The notes under the pieces: model-generated
Told to the model about the DNA's origin: nothing
Database searches by the model: none
The model's input: only the letters and a program-made list of their open reading frames with translations
Shown here: positions 43,870 through 56,000 of the stretch, in pieces
Numbering within the stretch: the first letter of the stretch is position 1
Layout: each line of letters starts with the position of its first letter
Program-made: the position numbers and the translations under genes
From: Tubulanus polymorphus
Lineage: Eukaryota; Nemertea; Palaeonemertea; Tubulaniformes; Tubulanidae
Length of the DNA stretch: 64,000 nt
Assembly: GCF_964204645.1 (NCBI RefSeq)
Contig: NC_134025.1
Coordinates: 18,814,001 to 18,878,000 of the forward strand
Direction: 5' to 3'

Positions 43870-44597
43870 GATTTAGAATCATTCATTTGATGTAAATAAA
43901 TGCAAAAGTACATATTCTGACACAAATCTTAATTTTTTGAATAGGGTAATAAATCCACCAAAAGGAAATTAAAAAGTACCCTGAACGTACATGTAGGGTG
44001 GAAAGTTTACACTGAAAATTCGAATTGCTATAAACAAGTTCGAGGAAGTTCTGGTGGCGGAACACGTCAAATAGAAGTTGAGAGAGCCAGCACACGGCAG
44101 GAAATTTTGTAAAGGTTGCTTACGCTTTTGCAAGTTGATCGGAAGATGAATATTTCCTGGCAAACCGTCCGGCAAGGAGCTACCGGAGACATTTATACTG
44201 GACAAATATATTGTCGAGGAAGGTCTGCAAAATGCACCATGCAGGCTTTACATGCATAAAGGAAAGGTACATTCACATCAAAATTTGAACATTTTTTTTC
44301 ACAGAGAAAGCCGTATGACAACGGTTCTCAGGCTCAGGCTCGAATCTGGAACTCCGAAATTACCACATGTTAGCTCTCATTGCGCTTTGGATATGTTGTA
44401 CCTAGGGCTAATTTTATAGCTAAATTTAGCTGAAAGACGGGCACCCACAGACATTACCAGAACAAGGGTCTCTGGAAGCCTGATAATCAATTAATCAATA
44501 CATAGCTTTCGCTTATTATCTTATTTACATCCACCAGATTTAGAAGTATTTCTCTCTATGTAATAATATAGAAACCATAGAGGAATCTGATGAGAAT
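43870..44597. other. Non-coding stretch
   Basis: No repeat array or gene recognised. Confidence 0.3.
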
Positions 44598-45029
44598 TTG
44601 AGTGTAGATAAGGAGGAAGCAACGAAAGATAAAGAAGCTAAGAATTTGAACGAGTCTACCAAACAGGAAACCGAAATCAAAGAGATAGCTAAGAATTTGA
44701 CCGAGTCAGACAAGGTATACAATTATGAAATACCAAGCAAGGAAGAAGCTTGCAGCTTTTTGAAGGACATGTTTGAATGGGAGGAGAGTGACCGACATGA
44801 CCCCGATCTAGTAGGTGGGCTCGAAGACGTAGATACGAGTGTATACACTCCGGTCTTCATGCACAATCCATTTTGTATATACTTTATCGAGAGTAACGGT
44901 GGACGAGATAGATATGAAACAGTTATGTCAGGTTTGGGGGAATTCGTCTCATTCTCCAATGCAACAATGAGGAATTACAATAAGTTCAGGCAAGATTTTA
45001 CCTGTGCACGCAATGAACGTATTGCATAG
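44598..45029 (+). CDS. Unrecognised acidic protein fragment (~143 aa)
   Basis: The frame opens with two near-repeats (AKNLNESTKQETEIKEIAKN; LTES) and continues with SKEEACSFLKDMFEWEESDR, a segment NPFCIYFIESNGGRDRYETV and a basic end. It ends at a stop at 45027-45029. Charge-rich, with no membrane span. It may be one exon of a larger gene, since similar-phase coding is not evident further on. I do not recognise it. Confidence 0.3.
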   Translation: MSVDKEEATKDKEAKNLNESTKQETEIKEIAKNLTESDKVYNYEIPSKEEACSFLKDMFEWEESDRHDPDLVGGLEDVDTSVYTPVFMHNPFCIYFIESNGGRDRYETVMSGLGEFVSFSNATMRNYNKFRQDFTCARNERIA

Positions 45030-45345
45030 GTAACACCACCACTGCTATATTTCTTCTCTGAAACAGATTTAAGCAAAAGTGTTTGGATCGTCGATAATGA
45101 GGCATTTGAGAAATATAACGAATGGGTCGCAACCCAAAAAAGGTTCATCGTTTAAAAAGCATGTTATTGAAGAAATAATTCATTTAGGAAATTCCTAAAA
45201 GTTGGTGGTTTTGAAAGAATTTTCGTTGTATTTTATTTAGAGAGAAATTAAGTTTTTAAAATACATTACTACAAGTCTAGTACACATACAAACAAAGTTT
45301 TTTGCATTATTTTTCTCACTTTATATTTCTGTGCATGTGGGAAAT

Positions 45346-46660
45346 TTATAGACGTTGCAGCATGTTTCCATATAGGTCAATTGCTTCGTTGCATGAAGTC
45401 GGCATTTCCCAGTTGTTATCAAGCATGACGTTTAAGAAAACCTCCGCAATTTCATCACTACAGCCATATTGATTTATCCTGTTCCCTGAATATTCATCCC
45501 TTGGTAGATTGAATGTCTGTACATGGAGAGGCATCGTTTGGTCCTGACCTCCATAAATTTCTGGACAGGTGAATATCATGTTTGATTCACATCGAATTAA
45601 TTTCATCTTTCGCACTCTGTGGTGGCTCCAGTCAAAAACTATTTGATTTAATTCTCTCCTGATTAATTCAGTGAAACAAAATTGCAAAAGGTCATATTGA
45701 TTCTCATTATGTGGGTCATACAAGTTCATTAGAATCACATCTTTGAAGAGGTTTATGACTGCAAATAGTTTTGACGTAAGAAACCCCAATACCGTTCAAT
45801 GCGTTGATTGTGCACAGATTTTCCTATGAGGTAAGGCTTATTGGCCTAGATGTCCTGGTGATACGATCGGAGAAGAGTTTGAAAGTCCAGTATACTCACA
45901 TTTTCACCACCCCGATCTACGCGGGTAAGCACTGGAACACCAGATATTTCATCAACGTAATCCAAATAGGAATTGACCATAGTCTCTGCATGTCTGTTAG
46001 TGTTCCCTACAGTAAGCCATAAAATCTTTCTACTGAAGCCATCCATTGCTCCGTGTATGAAAAATCCAAAATGGGCTAACTTATCATTTTGGTCAATGTG
46101 GATCATGAAGTTAGGTCCTGGACTGGTGTAAGTTCTGCGTCTCAAACGGTTCAGACGACGAGATGCCATAACATCAGGTTGCAGTATGTTCAATAAATCA
46201 TTCACTGTCTTCCTGTAAATACAATGGTAATCTTGTAAAGATTACTCGCTGCATTTGTACTGTGCCTAGATTGATATGACGCCCGTGGTACACATTTCAT
46301 TACTGGTTTTTACTACATTTTTTTTACTACTTGGTTTTTACTACTGCATATTGTAGGCTACCAAAGAATTACTTGTCATATTGCGTACTCATAACTTACT
46401 GTTTAACCGAAAGACCATGCTTAATTCTAAGCTTATTCCAGATAACCCATTCATTTTCCATCGTGCACCAATTCATAGTTTACTGCTGTTAATATCGCAT
46501 CCAGTGGACTTTCTTGGCATCTTCTTTTTAGACCCATAGCTTTTAAACGTCTTTTAATCTGTCGTTTACTGAAAGGAGCAATAAAAATAAATTCATGAAT
46601 AACACGGATTGAGAAATATTTTGAATTTCGGCCTATTAAAGTGCTAGACTCTGGTGGCAA
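45346..46660 (-). pseudogene. Integrase-core (DDE) transposase-like protein, several segments
   Basis: Three minus-strand segments run in order. 46660-46451: SKRQIKRRLKAMGLKRRCQE, a helix-turn-helix-like part. 46205-45846: RRLNRLRRRTYTSPGPNFMI, H-I-D, FFIHGAMDGFSRKILWL, then RVDRGGENVS. 45789-45346: FAVINLFKDVILMNLYDPHN...DEIAEVFL. The wording closely follows the 'integrase core domain' proteins found in many copies in fish and invertebrate genomes, with first Asp in H-I-D and second in R-V-D-R-G-x-E-N. Gaps at 46206-46450 and 45790-45845 could be an intron and a frameshift. Some conserved sequence after ENVS... (the ERxW-type Glu region) appears damaged. Confidence 0.7.
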
Positions 46661-48282
46661 CCCATTTCTAGGATCTCAGTAAATCTGGAATACCGACATC
46701 CAAGGGTTGGCTGATGGATGTTTAACCTTGGAGACGGTCTATGTTTAAAGGGATAGGCTACGGTACTAGGCCTACGCAATTTCATATACCGTACCCCACA
46801 CTACCGCCACTTGGTTGTACAAGAATTGAAACAAGGATTGATTTTACTTGGTAATCCCATGACGGACCATAAGCAGAACCTGGATTTCTAAGTTTCGATG
46901 ACCACTTTTGAAGTAGCGCCTTACTAAATTGTCATAATAAACCATTTTGCTTGGATGGAGGAGTCGTGAACGCAATTAGGTCCTAGGTCGAGCAAAATTG
47001 ACGTAAAGTCCGGGGTTCTCATGAGAAGTCTTCAGAAAAAGTTGATGAGGGAGCGCAAGTTTTATTTTTATTTTATTTTCTTAAAAAAGGTGATAAACCA
47101 TGACCTTGAGATTATGACGATAGCGACACAATTTTTTCGCATAAAAAAAGGATATGCATTTTGAGGGCGAGATAATTTGATTAACATTTTTGTCTTTTCT
47201 TAATTGTTTGGCCATACATTATACATGGGGTCATTCGTTTATTACGTACGCACGGTAAAGGTAGGGTTAATTCTTCAGAAGAGTGACAGATTCGTACAGT
47301 AGGTAGGTGTAGCTAATATCGTAAAGAGTATGTACGCAACAGTTAGTACGTTTTTAAAGAAAATAAATTATTTGTTCATCAAACCACCTTTGTGTTTTTG
47401 CCGCAGTTGTTTTAAAATTTTTCTTTTGATCCGTACATCATTTTAGAAATTTGGTCAAGAGTCGCATGAATGGGTTTATTCAAGCGGGTCTCACTGATTT
47501 AATTCACGTAACCCTCTCAAACCCTGGGATTGAGAGGATGTTCACGGAAATGAAACCGGGAATCGTGTCAAAAGAATCAAGTTGAAGCCTTGACCTCCGT
47601 ATTACAACTGATTATATATTTTATTCTACACTAAAAAAATGCATCATTTAATTAACCGCATGCGCTGGGGGATGGAGACGTGGATGACACCGGGTTATCT
47701 AGTGTTTGCGTTAAAGGATTGAATTACCCAGAGAGTTGAAGCAATAGATTATTAGTGGAATTTAACCTAAAAAGTTGTTATTTGAGTAAAGTTGGCTGTG
47801 TCGTCGACAAATCGTGAATCCAGCGGAAGTTAATAAAAGAGGCCGACATTTCATGATTTTAACGATGTTTTATTGAATATTTTCATTCCATTTGGTTTCA
47901 TATTCATAACTCTTTCTTAATAACCCTTCCATCTTCCTAGCACTGAAACGAGAGGAATAACAACACACACAGTGACAGTTCGGCGACAGACAATTGCGGT
48001 ACGCATATTTCTATTAATTTCAATTAAAAGCGTACGCAGGATAGGAGCATTGTGATAATTTGTGACAGGTGTGCACGGGCGTGGACCTCATTAAAAACGG
48101 CAAATTTTTGCGTACGTAATAAATGAATGACCCCCATTGTAACTCAACGAAATGGAGTAGGCCCTAGCATTCCTTGATACTCCCCGGTTTGAACCTAATT
48201 ATTTCCTGACCAGACACGTGGAAAAAGAAAATGATGAGAACCCAGCAATCAATTTTTCGAATTCTGCCGAATGATGATGAAT
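46661..48282. other. Non-coding stretch
   Basis: No gene or repeat stands out. This region has host-like composition and ends abruptly where AT-rich Polinton sequence begins. Confidence 0.4.
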
Positions 48283-48641
48283 TAGATAACATGAAACCAG
48301 ATAAAGTAATAAAACATTTCAAAATATATGAAGAAGCTAGATTAGCTAGGATAAATGACTCTATTAGTGATGGAATAGTTAAATGTTACTCTAAGTTATG
48401 TTACCGAGTAATACCAATTGATGATGAAAATAAATTATATAGTGATTTAAAAAATGACTATTTAGTTATGACAGAATTACAGAAATGGGTTGGATACGCT
48501 TCATTCCAATTAGGTGGAATAATGACATTAATTTCTACTGGCGTAATAACATTTTCTAACATTAAACCTATAGAATACAAAGATAAAAATAAATCAGAAG
48601 ATATTGAATCCGAACAAAAATTAACTAAAATAAATGAGTGA
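48283..48641 (+). pseudogene. Conserved unknown Polinton protein, 5'-truncated
   Basis: It encodes LDNMKPDKVIKHFKIYEEAR through MTELQKWVGYASFQLGGIMT to KLTKINE, about 118 residues, open throughout, where Polinton 1 has a TGA. The frame extends upstream into non-Polinton sequence by chance, so the true N-terminus is lost. The stop overlaps the next gene's ATG in AAATGAGTGATG. Confidence 0.75.
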
Positions 48642-48995
48642 TGATTTTAAGAAGAAGCCTAGATCCGAAAAAAAATTAAATGGGCAGGGAATTAGGTAAG
48701 ATCTTCTGAGTTAAAAAAAGCTAAGAAAAAGAAATTAACTGATATAAATGAACCACAGAAATTATCTGTTATTAATTCGAATGATAATCCATCTAATGCT
48801 TCTAATGCTGGAAGTAATAATAAATTATATATTACAATTGGATTAGTAACAGTTATTATATTCTCCGGTGTAATGTATAAATATAAGTATAAATCTGATG
48901 ATAATGATGGTTATAAACCTATTATACCAGAAAATAAGTCAAATGATAAAATCATTGAAACTAAATCTAAATTATTATTAATGGATTCAAATAAG
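48634..48995 (+). pseudogene. Small basic membrane protein, frameshifted, in frame with integrase
   Basis: ATG 48634 (ACTAAAATAAATG) opens MSDDFKKKPRSEKKL, then the frame is lost near 48680. The restored phase carries SSELKKAKKKKLTDINE, the membrane span KLYITIGLVTVIIFSGVMYK and the tail LLLMDSNK, which runs without a stop into the integrase Met at 48996. In Polinton 1 a TAA separates the two genes at this point. Confidence 0.65.
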
Positions 48996-49186
48996 ATGAA
49001 AAAAGAACAATATTTAAGAGATTTATATTATAACCCAGAGAGTGAAGTATCATATTCTAGTGTTTCAGAATTATGGGATAAAATTAATTCTGATAAAGAA
49101 AATATAAAATATAGTGAATTAAGATTATGGTTACAAAACCAACCCACATATCAAATCCACAAGAAAATGGATAAAAATTATCTAAC

Positions 49187-49199
49187 AAGAAAAGTTAAT
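49187..49199. repeat. 13-bp target duplication, left copy
   Basis: AAGAAAAGTTAAT here equals 50117-50129, bracketing the insertion at 49200-50116. Confidence 0.85.
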
Positions 49200-49294
49200 C
49201 AATCAATGGTAGATCACAATATCCGTGATACAACGATACGAGTAAAATCCCACAATAAAAGAATTAGATGAGAAAATGTTTATTAAAACATATA

Positions 49295-49331
49295 AGAAAT
49301 ATTTCGGGTGGTTACTACCACCCTTCTTCAG
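49295..49331 (-). ncRNA. Hammerhead-ribozyme-like motif in the Penelope-like insert
   Basis: The minus strand reads CTGAAGA (49331-49325), one A, a hairpin GGGTGG-TAGTAA-CCACCC (49323-49306), then GAAA (49305-49302) and TATTTC. This is the core order of a type I hammerhead (CUGANGA - stem II - GAAA - short stem III - cleavage site). The additional A before stem II departs from the canonical core, so activity is doubtful. Hammerhead motifs are known in Penelope-like elements. The right arm of the insert is truncated just at this motif. Confidence 0.45.
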
Positions 49332-49398
49332 TCTAAAATGACTTGCCAAATACAGTATTAATACATGAAATATGAAATAGGACACGAATCGCTGCACA

Positions 49399-49818
49399 TT
49401 ACGTTATGGGGACTAGAGCACTGACATAACTTGAAAGAAGTTTATTACGGGGGCTGAAACCATTATTGAGGTTGACAGAACGATCGGAATGAGTAGTAAT
49501 CAAAGCAGATTCAACTATATGTCGTTTAGTGCGACTACTGTTGGGAAAGATAATATTGGCTCCAGAAAAATCAAAATTGTGTCCGGTAACCAAAGAATTG
49601 GAGACTACCCCACTTTCTAATTTAACCCCATTAAATACATCTCGTTTATGTTCTTTGATACGATCCTTAATATTCCTACCGGTTTCCCCAATGTAAAAAA
49701 GGTTACAATCAGAACAGTTGATTTTATAAACTCCACAATGGACATTAGGGTTCAGATTGTTATTGGAGCAAAAATTAGAAATTTTGTTATTATACTTGAA
49801 AATTAAATCAGTATTCAA
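49399..49818 (-). pseudogene. Penelope-like GIY-YIG endonuclease fragment
   Basis: About 139 residues: HCGVYKINCSDCNLFYIGET (GIY-YIG core), GRNIKDRIKEHKRDVFNG, then KRHIVESALITTHSDRSVNL and N-N-G-F, the usual C-terminal end of Penelope-like proteins. The reverse transcriptase part is missing. The enzyme would nick target DNA for retrotransposition. A shortened inverted duplicate lies at about 49855-50046 on the plus strand. Confidence 0.8.
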
Positions 49819-50116
49819 ATGCTCTTCGTCATTTGAATACTGATTTAATTGTAACCTTTTTTACATTGGGGAAACCGGTAGGAATATTAAGGATCGTATC
49901 AAAGAACATAAACGAGATGTATTTAATGGGGTTAAATCTGCTTTGATTACTACTCATTCCGATCGTTCTGTCAACCTCAATAATGGTTTCAGCCCCCATA
50001 ATAAACTTCTTTCAAGTTATGTCAGTGCTCTAGTCCCCATAACGTAATGTGCAGCGATTCGTGTCCTATTTCATATTTCATGTATTAATACTGTATTTGG
50101 CAAGTCATTTTAGACT

Positions 50117-50129
50117 AAGAAAAGTTAAT
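50117..50129. repeat. 13-bp target duplication, right copy
   Basis: AAGAAAAGTTAAT, matching 49187-49199. Confidence 0.85.
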
Positions 50130-50998
50130 GTTTCATATATTGACCAACAGTGGCAAGTGGATTTGATGGACATGAAGAACTTAGAAGAATACAACAAAGG
50201 ATATTTCTGGATATTAAATGTTATAGATATATTCAGTAGATACGCATGGTCAATTCCAATCAAAAGTAAAACTGGTATAGAAGTTACCAATGCTTTTAAA
50301 TCAATATTTAAAGAAGCTATTCCAGGTAAGATACAATTTGATGAAGGTAAGGAATTTTATAATAAACATTTAAAAAAATTATTATCTGATAACGATGTAG
50401 AATATTTTTCAACGCATTCAGATAAAAATCTATTATAGAAAGATTTAATAAAACATTGAAAACCAGAATGTGGAAATATTCTACTGCCAATGAAACATAT
50501 AAATATATCGATGTGTTAGATGATTTAGTGAAAGGTTATGATAATTCTAAACATAGTTCTATAAATATGGAACCTGTACGAGCTACAAAAGAAGATAATT
50601 CAGAAATAGTTTGGAATAATTTATATGGTGCGTTTGTTACACATGATTTTGGAGAACCAAAACTCAAAATTGGGCAACACGTTAGAGTATCTAAATATAG
50701 AAAAACATTTTATATAGGTCATACTCCAAATTTTACTGAAGCAATATTTAAAATTAAAAAAATAATATTAACTAAACCATTTGTTTATAAATTAGTAGAT
50801 TTAAAAGATGAAGATATATTAGGTTATTTCTATGAACAAGAATTATCGCTTGCACCAAATCCAGATAATATAGAATACAAAATAGAAAAAGTATTAAAAA
50901 CAAAAACTCTTAAAGGAAAAAAGTATTCTTTGGTGAAATATAAGGGTATGATGATAAATTTAATGAATGGATTTTATCTAGTAAAATTAAAAGAATAA

Positions 50999-52030
50999 AA
51001 AATGTCCCCTTCCTCGGGGCACGCAGTTGTACGACACGTGCTGGTAAAGTGGTGCTTGTAAAATTTATGCACGGACATAATCCGGCAACTAAAGTTGATG
51101 TGTCTGTTCAATCGATGGATCAGTTAATGGAGAAAGGTAGGCCTAAGTTTATTTGATTTATTAAAAACTAAATTTGAGTAGGTCTAGCGTAACTCGATCC
51201 GTCGATCATCCAGTTAAAAAAAATCTTACTAACTGGGTCTTGTGTTGAAATGATTGATAACTCATAACTGAATCAGTTTAAATCTTCATATTTTTCAGTG
51301 ACGACAAAGTTCCAATATACAACGGAACGATTTGTTTTAACTGATGGCTGTGTAATAGATGATGATGAAGCTCTAGCCGAACTCGAAAAAATGTCGACCA
51401 TAGTAGCTGTGTATCCCGGGATGGATCCACCCACGGGTAAGTAATCAGTTTGTTGAAAAAGCCCCTAGCAGAATATCAAATAATCTATGATTTCCTGTCT
51501 CTGGAACAATTGCTACATTCTAAAGTACCGTTAGCACAACAGAGACCTAGACCTCTTTGCTTGTCAATATGTAGGCCCTAAATCAATGGTGTCATATAGG
51601 AATTATCTCTTTTTATTTGTAGGTCATTTGAGTGGCCCGATACCTGTAGATCATGTGAGCTGCCCCATTCCTGTATCTTCGCAATCAACTGTGGGTTCAG
51701 TAAAATTAGATATCGAAGCCAAGTTAACTGAAATGAGGAAAAGACGACTGGCGGTAGGCCCATTGTTACTCTAAATAAGCTGAAGTGAGAACTATGTCAA
51801 TATGCTCATGCCATCCTCAATTGTTTTGAATAATAGTATTATAACAATCATTACTTCAAAGCATCCAGTAGTATTCTCGTGTATTTTATAGAAATTTTCT
51901 GAGTTGGTATCAACAAAAAAGAAGAAAGTTACATTGAAAGTGAAAGTTGGGTGGAAGAAGTATGATCAGGTCGAACGGAAATATAAACAAGTTTGAAGTT
52001 ACAATGGTGGAGGCAGTCGAGTTCTCGAAC
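50999..52030 (+). pseudogene. Multi-exon gene of unknown function (exons A-D)
   Basis: Four coding segments with good splice sites join in frame. A ends at 51136 (LVKFMHGHNPATKVDVSVQS...EK; GT 51137). B is 51299-51436 (VTTKFQYTTERFVLTDG...PGMDPPTG; donor GGTAAGT). C is 51623-51753 (GHLSGPIPVDHVSCPIPV...RKRRLA). D starts at 51892 (KFSELVSTKKKKVTLKVKVG, W-K-K-Y-D-Q...YKQV). After YKQV a TGA is followed in the same frame by SYNGGGSR. Families with 'YKQVR...GGGTR' exist in many invertebrate and fish multi-copy genes, so the TGA is probably a decayed Arg codon. The 5' end abuts the Polinton fragment. Function unknown. Confidence 0.45.
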
Positions 52031-52994
52031 AGGACAGAAAGACTGATTACATGACTTTTATTATTTATTATGCCATTTAACAACATTGTTTCAACGAACG
52101 GATGAAAACATGCATTTAGAATTACACGGTGTAGATGGGAAATCGTTACCCTAAGATTATGTTTTGGAGACGTACATTAAAGAAAGCCATTTATGTGGAG
52201 AAATTTTTTTTTTACCGTGTAGTGGCTATCAGAGAAAGTTCTCTCTTGAAGTTTAATGGGTCTTATTGTTGTAATTTATCGCTTTTCTATCAACCCTAGT
52301 AACTGATTCTATTGTTGTAAGTTATGGATAAAAGTGGTTGATTTTGCTAATTGGAGATGTTACACAGCTATTTATGTAAGTACAAATTTGTCAATAGCTG
52401 AGAAGGTTTTAATATTTAATTTGTTCTAGTATTCAATTGCTAATTTTCAATGAATATATTGCAGTTGAATTTAGGTGACAGTAAATTAATTCAAATTTCC
52501 AGGTCAAATGTTCTCTTTATGGCCAGTTTTTGTTAAATATTTCCAAAACGGTTGATTCTAGACCCCAAGTGTTGCATGCCGTTTTAATCAGAATAAAAAT
52601 GTGTTTAATGTAAGCTATTGAGTAAGGTTCTAACTAAACAATTTTGTTTTTCGAAATTTTTAATCCCATCGAAAACTTGGTAAAAAAAAACTGAAATCTG
52701 AGGAAAACCCCAATCAATAGCTGAAATGAAAGAAATTCCTTTACATTGTATTCTGTATGTTGACTGATGGATCATTGCCTCTTTCACCCATGTTGACACA
52801 CTGGGAAACCATTGGTATCGGTCAACTCAGATCGAACACGGTCTATAATAAAAGCTAGTAAATCCAGAAATGACGGTCTTCATGAGAACCTTGAAAACAG
52901 TTTGAATTCAGGTTATATAGAAATTTAATGACACCGAGAATGTGTTTCGTTGTATACCTCTAAGACACACATAGGTATTTGAAGCGTTTACATA
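52031..52994. other. Non-coding stretch
   Basis: AT-rich, no gene or array recognised. Confidence 0.35.
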
Positions 52995-55900
52995 ATGAAT
53001 GACTCAACGGAAGATACATCAAATAAAAGATCTCGTCGGTCGGAATCTGGTGCTTATGACATCAAACAAAGGTGCATTTTTGCAGAACTGCTGAGCGTGG
53101 CAAGCAGCAAACGTTCAAAGAAAATATTATCGACATTTGCAAAGTCGAAATGATGATTTAGGTCATGAGGTCCAGATTCGTTTATCCGGAGTAATTAGTG
53201 ACTTGCATGCAGTTGATGCGAGATATCACGATGACTGTAGGAAAACATGCATGTCACCCAGATCAGTAGCATCAGCCGGGCAATATGAAGAGAAATGTAA
53301 ATTTGAACCAACAGTCAACTACTGTTTCTGTCATGAAAAAAGATATGTCACGTATTTGGAACTCTATTGAAGTTTTCAATGTTTACAAGGATAATGGTGG
53401 ATTGCTGTCTCGTAGAGTACTTTTGAACAAACTTTTAGATAATATTGGATCCTGGCCTTCTCATTCTGTCTGGAGTAGGTATAGCAAGTTTCCTTATATT
53501 TCGGAGTAAAGCATCAGCTGTAATCAATATAGTAGCATCTAATGATGACGCCGATCCACGTCAGGCATCTATTAAAGCTGTAGCATCCATGATAACTGAA
53601 GAATCTAAAGAACTGTCCTCTGAACAAAGTTATTATAACACTAGAGTCAACCTTGATATTGCAAATGCAGCAGTTAGTCCTACTATCACTACTAAAATGT
53701 ATTTCTGATAAGCTGTATAATACATTACCTGGAAACTTATTAGGGAACATTGTTATAAGTATTGTAAGTAGTAAACCAACTGCCCTTCAGATTTCTCTTG
53801 GAGTACTTATAGACCGTAAATGTATAATTGACCTCATGTATAACTATCGGCTCACATGTTCATATGATGAGGTACTGCGGTTTAAAGCTCCAGCTGCAAT
53901 AGCTTCAACTGTTGATTCCAAAGTCAGAGGAACAGTAAGCTCAGGGCTAGTTCAGTATGCTAATATCTCATCACAGAATGGGCTTCCATCCACGCATTCA
54001 CTTGCAGTCCTTATAACAGTTGAAGATGATAGGGCAATGCATCAAAATAATACCTTGATCCAGCGTATAACAAAGGATGAAATGAAAATGCCGCTGAAAG
54101 AAGATTTCCCGATACAGCGATATCATGGACCAAAAAATCCAGCAATGCCAAGCGAAATTACGAAGCGAAGTCTTCTGTCCCTCAGGATTTTAGCACATCA
54201 AACTATCCAACTAAACAGATGTCAATCGTTGGACTTTGAATTCCTGAAACAGGTCACATCCAAACAAAATGTACCTGAGTTTAATGGCTTTAACACATGC
54301 ATCAGTAGAGAACAAGGGCAGGTTTCACAACCAGCGACAAGAGCTATCTATACGCCATTAATAGACATGGATCCTGCAGATCAAGATACAATGTTGACCG
54401 CGATGGTTGAAGGACAACGTCTGACAACGAATGACCTAGGACAGGAAATCACCCTTATTTACAAATGACCAGCAGCTCTATCGCATCACCGTGAATAACA
54501 CATGGGTGTACAGGGAGCGATTTGTAAATTTCATTCCTAGGTTAGTTGGGATGCATACATTGATGGGTTTTATTGGTTGCGTTGGGAATCTAATTGGCAG
54601 ACACTGGATTGGCTGATATTATGAAATCTGCTTTTGGAGCCAACATGTTAAGTGGGAAGAAATTTCCGCAAAACTTCCGAGCATTACGACTGGTGACTGA
54701 AGAGGTGCTCCGTTCAACATTACAGGACACAATATCCTATGATGAGTTGATGACTTATCTTGAAAAAAACTCTAAGGAAAGCCAAACCACCATACTGTGG
54801 GTGCAAAATTTGATAAAGCCAGTGTTGATAATGATGATGTTTGTTCGTGCAGAACGCGAGGCAGATTGGCCACTCCACCTTACTTTCCTTACTTCTTTGC
54901 TGCGGGACATCACAACTATGCGAGATACGGGCTTTACTACCTTCGGCCAATGGAGAAGCTTAATGGTACTGTGCTAGAACAATTTATGAAAGGTGAGTAT
55001 GTGACGCGTCACCGGAGGGGAGTGTGGAATGGCATATGGTCTGACATGTTTATAGAAACAACGTTTATGAGATATGGAAAGGGACCCCATGGAACACACT
55101 TCAACCAGCGACGGTAAAACGATGGGCGTACAGTACGCACATTTGTCGCCAGATAGTGGATGATTTGGTAACTATGCGTGATACTGGTGGAACTGAGGCC
55201 CGAAAACACAAAGAGGAGAATGCTGCAAGAATCCGATCTGATGATATTGACCGGGCAAAGATTCGGGAATATCTGCTGTATCATATAGATCCTATTATTC
55301 CTGATGGTCATCCAGAAGGCATTGTTAATATTGCAACAGGTAGGATAGGACCTAAAAATGTAAACGTACATAAGGCACCAGTAAGTGGAGAAAAAAAAAC
55401 AAATGAAGCTGTTTGAAGAAAGTTGGCCAAGTGGATTCCACTCTACATTAACCAAGAAAAATGTTATAACGATGGCAGTGACTAGAAAAATTCTGTGTGT
55501 GTGTGTGATCTTGATGTCTTATACTTGAGAGTAATGGGCCTCCAACAAACACGGGACATAGATGTTTCTAAGATGCTTACCTTTGAGCTATCACCTGTAG
55601 CAACCTCCATATTCGATGAAAAGGGGGAAATGCGTATCCCCAATAATAAGGCAACATTGAAGATATCTCTCCAAGTTGAATATCGTCAAACGCTAAACCA
55701 AGATCCTATTACTACTACCATTCTTGATGGATGCGCAATACTTTGGATTATCCACTGGCCAAAAGGAACTGTACATGACTATGTAAACGGCTTTACAAGT
55801 TACATCTTATCAAAAGTGGAATCATCTGATGGTCACCTAGTTTTTGACAGGTACGCCGATTTCAGCATAAAAAGTGGAACAAGAACACGAGAGGAGGACA

Positions 55901-56000
55901 GCTTGCTACGAGGGTGCATAAGTTAAATTTCAACACTCCACTACCACCACAGAAGGTTGTCTTGACAGTGTCTGACAATAAAAAACAGTTAATTGTGGTG
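52995..56000 (+). pseudogene. Multi-copy, probably transposon-borne protein of unknown function, broken
   Basis: Plus-strand segments in shifting frames read as one long protein. From ATG 52995: MNDSTEDTSNKRSRRSESGA...; near 53140: SGVISDLHAVDARYHDDCRK (a Cys/His motif); 53653-54468: IQRITKDEMKMPLKEDFPIQ and FNTCISREQGQV; 54594-55117: DTISYDELMTYLEKNSKESQ, AGHHNYARYGLYYLRPMEKL, RGVWNGIWSDMFIETTFMRY; then to about 56000: RSDDIDRAKIREYLLYHIDP, HDYVNGFTSYILSK, KVVLTVSDNKKQL. The wording 'NYARYG-YY...GVWN-IWSDMFIE-TFMRYG' is that of a protein found in many copies in invertebrate genomes. At least five frameshifts are needed to read it through. Role unknown. Confidence 0.55.

Larger units (their letters stand above)
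49200..50116. mobile_element. Penelope-like element fragment, inverted (foldback) dimer
   Basis: This 917-bp insert consists of two head-to-head copies of a Penelope-like 3' region. The left arm (minus strand, 49399-49818) encodes the GIY-YIG endonuclease end. The right arm (about 49830-50116, plus strand) repeats it with an internal deletion. The arms meet at CAGTATTCAAATG / CATTTGAATACTG around an 8-base spacer (49809-49850). Outer parts carry CTTGCCAAATACAGTATTAA in both arms. Inverted and tandem partial copies are characteristic of Penelope-like retroelements. Confidence 0.8.
48283..50998 (+). mobile_element. Polinton fragment (unknown protein - membrane protein - integrase)
   Basis: AT-rich sequence collinear with the leftward block of Polinton 1 (24230-22370), here on the plus strand. 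It begins within the unknown-protein gene and ends at the integrase stop. No terminal repeats, ATPase or capsid genes accompany it. A 917-bp Penelope-like insertion lies inside the integrase gene. Both palindromic mini-element insertions of Polinton 1 are absent here. Confidence 0.92.
48996..50998 (+). pseudogene. Polinton integrase, split by insertion and frameshifted
   Basis: The 5' part (48996-49199) and 3' part (50117-50998) match the Polinton 1 integrase on either side of the insertion: KKEQYLRDLYYNPESEVSYS, then SYIDQQWQVDLMDMKNLEEY, FDEGKEFYNKHLKK. Further lesions: an indel near 50425-50435 before the Glu motif, and another near 50945 that garbles the end of the chromodomain. It lacks the 11-residue GDGAVRHPHGG insertion. 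Confidence 0.85.
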
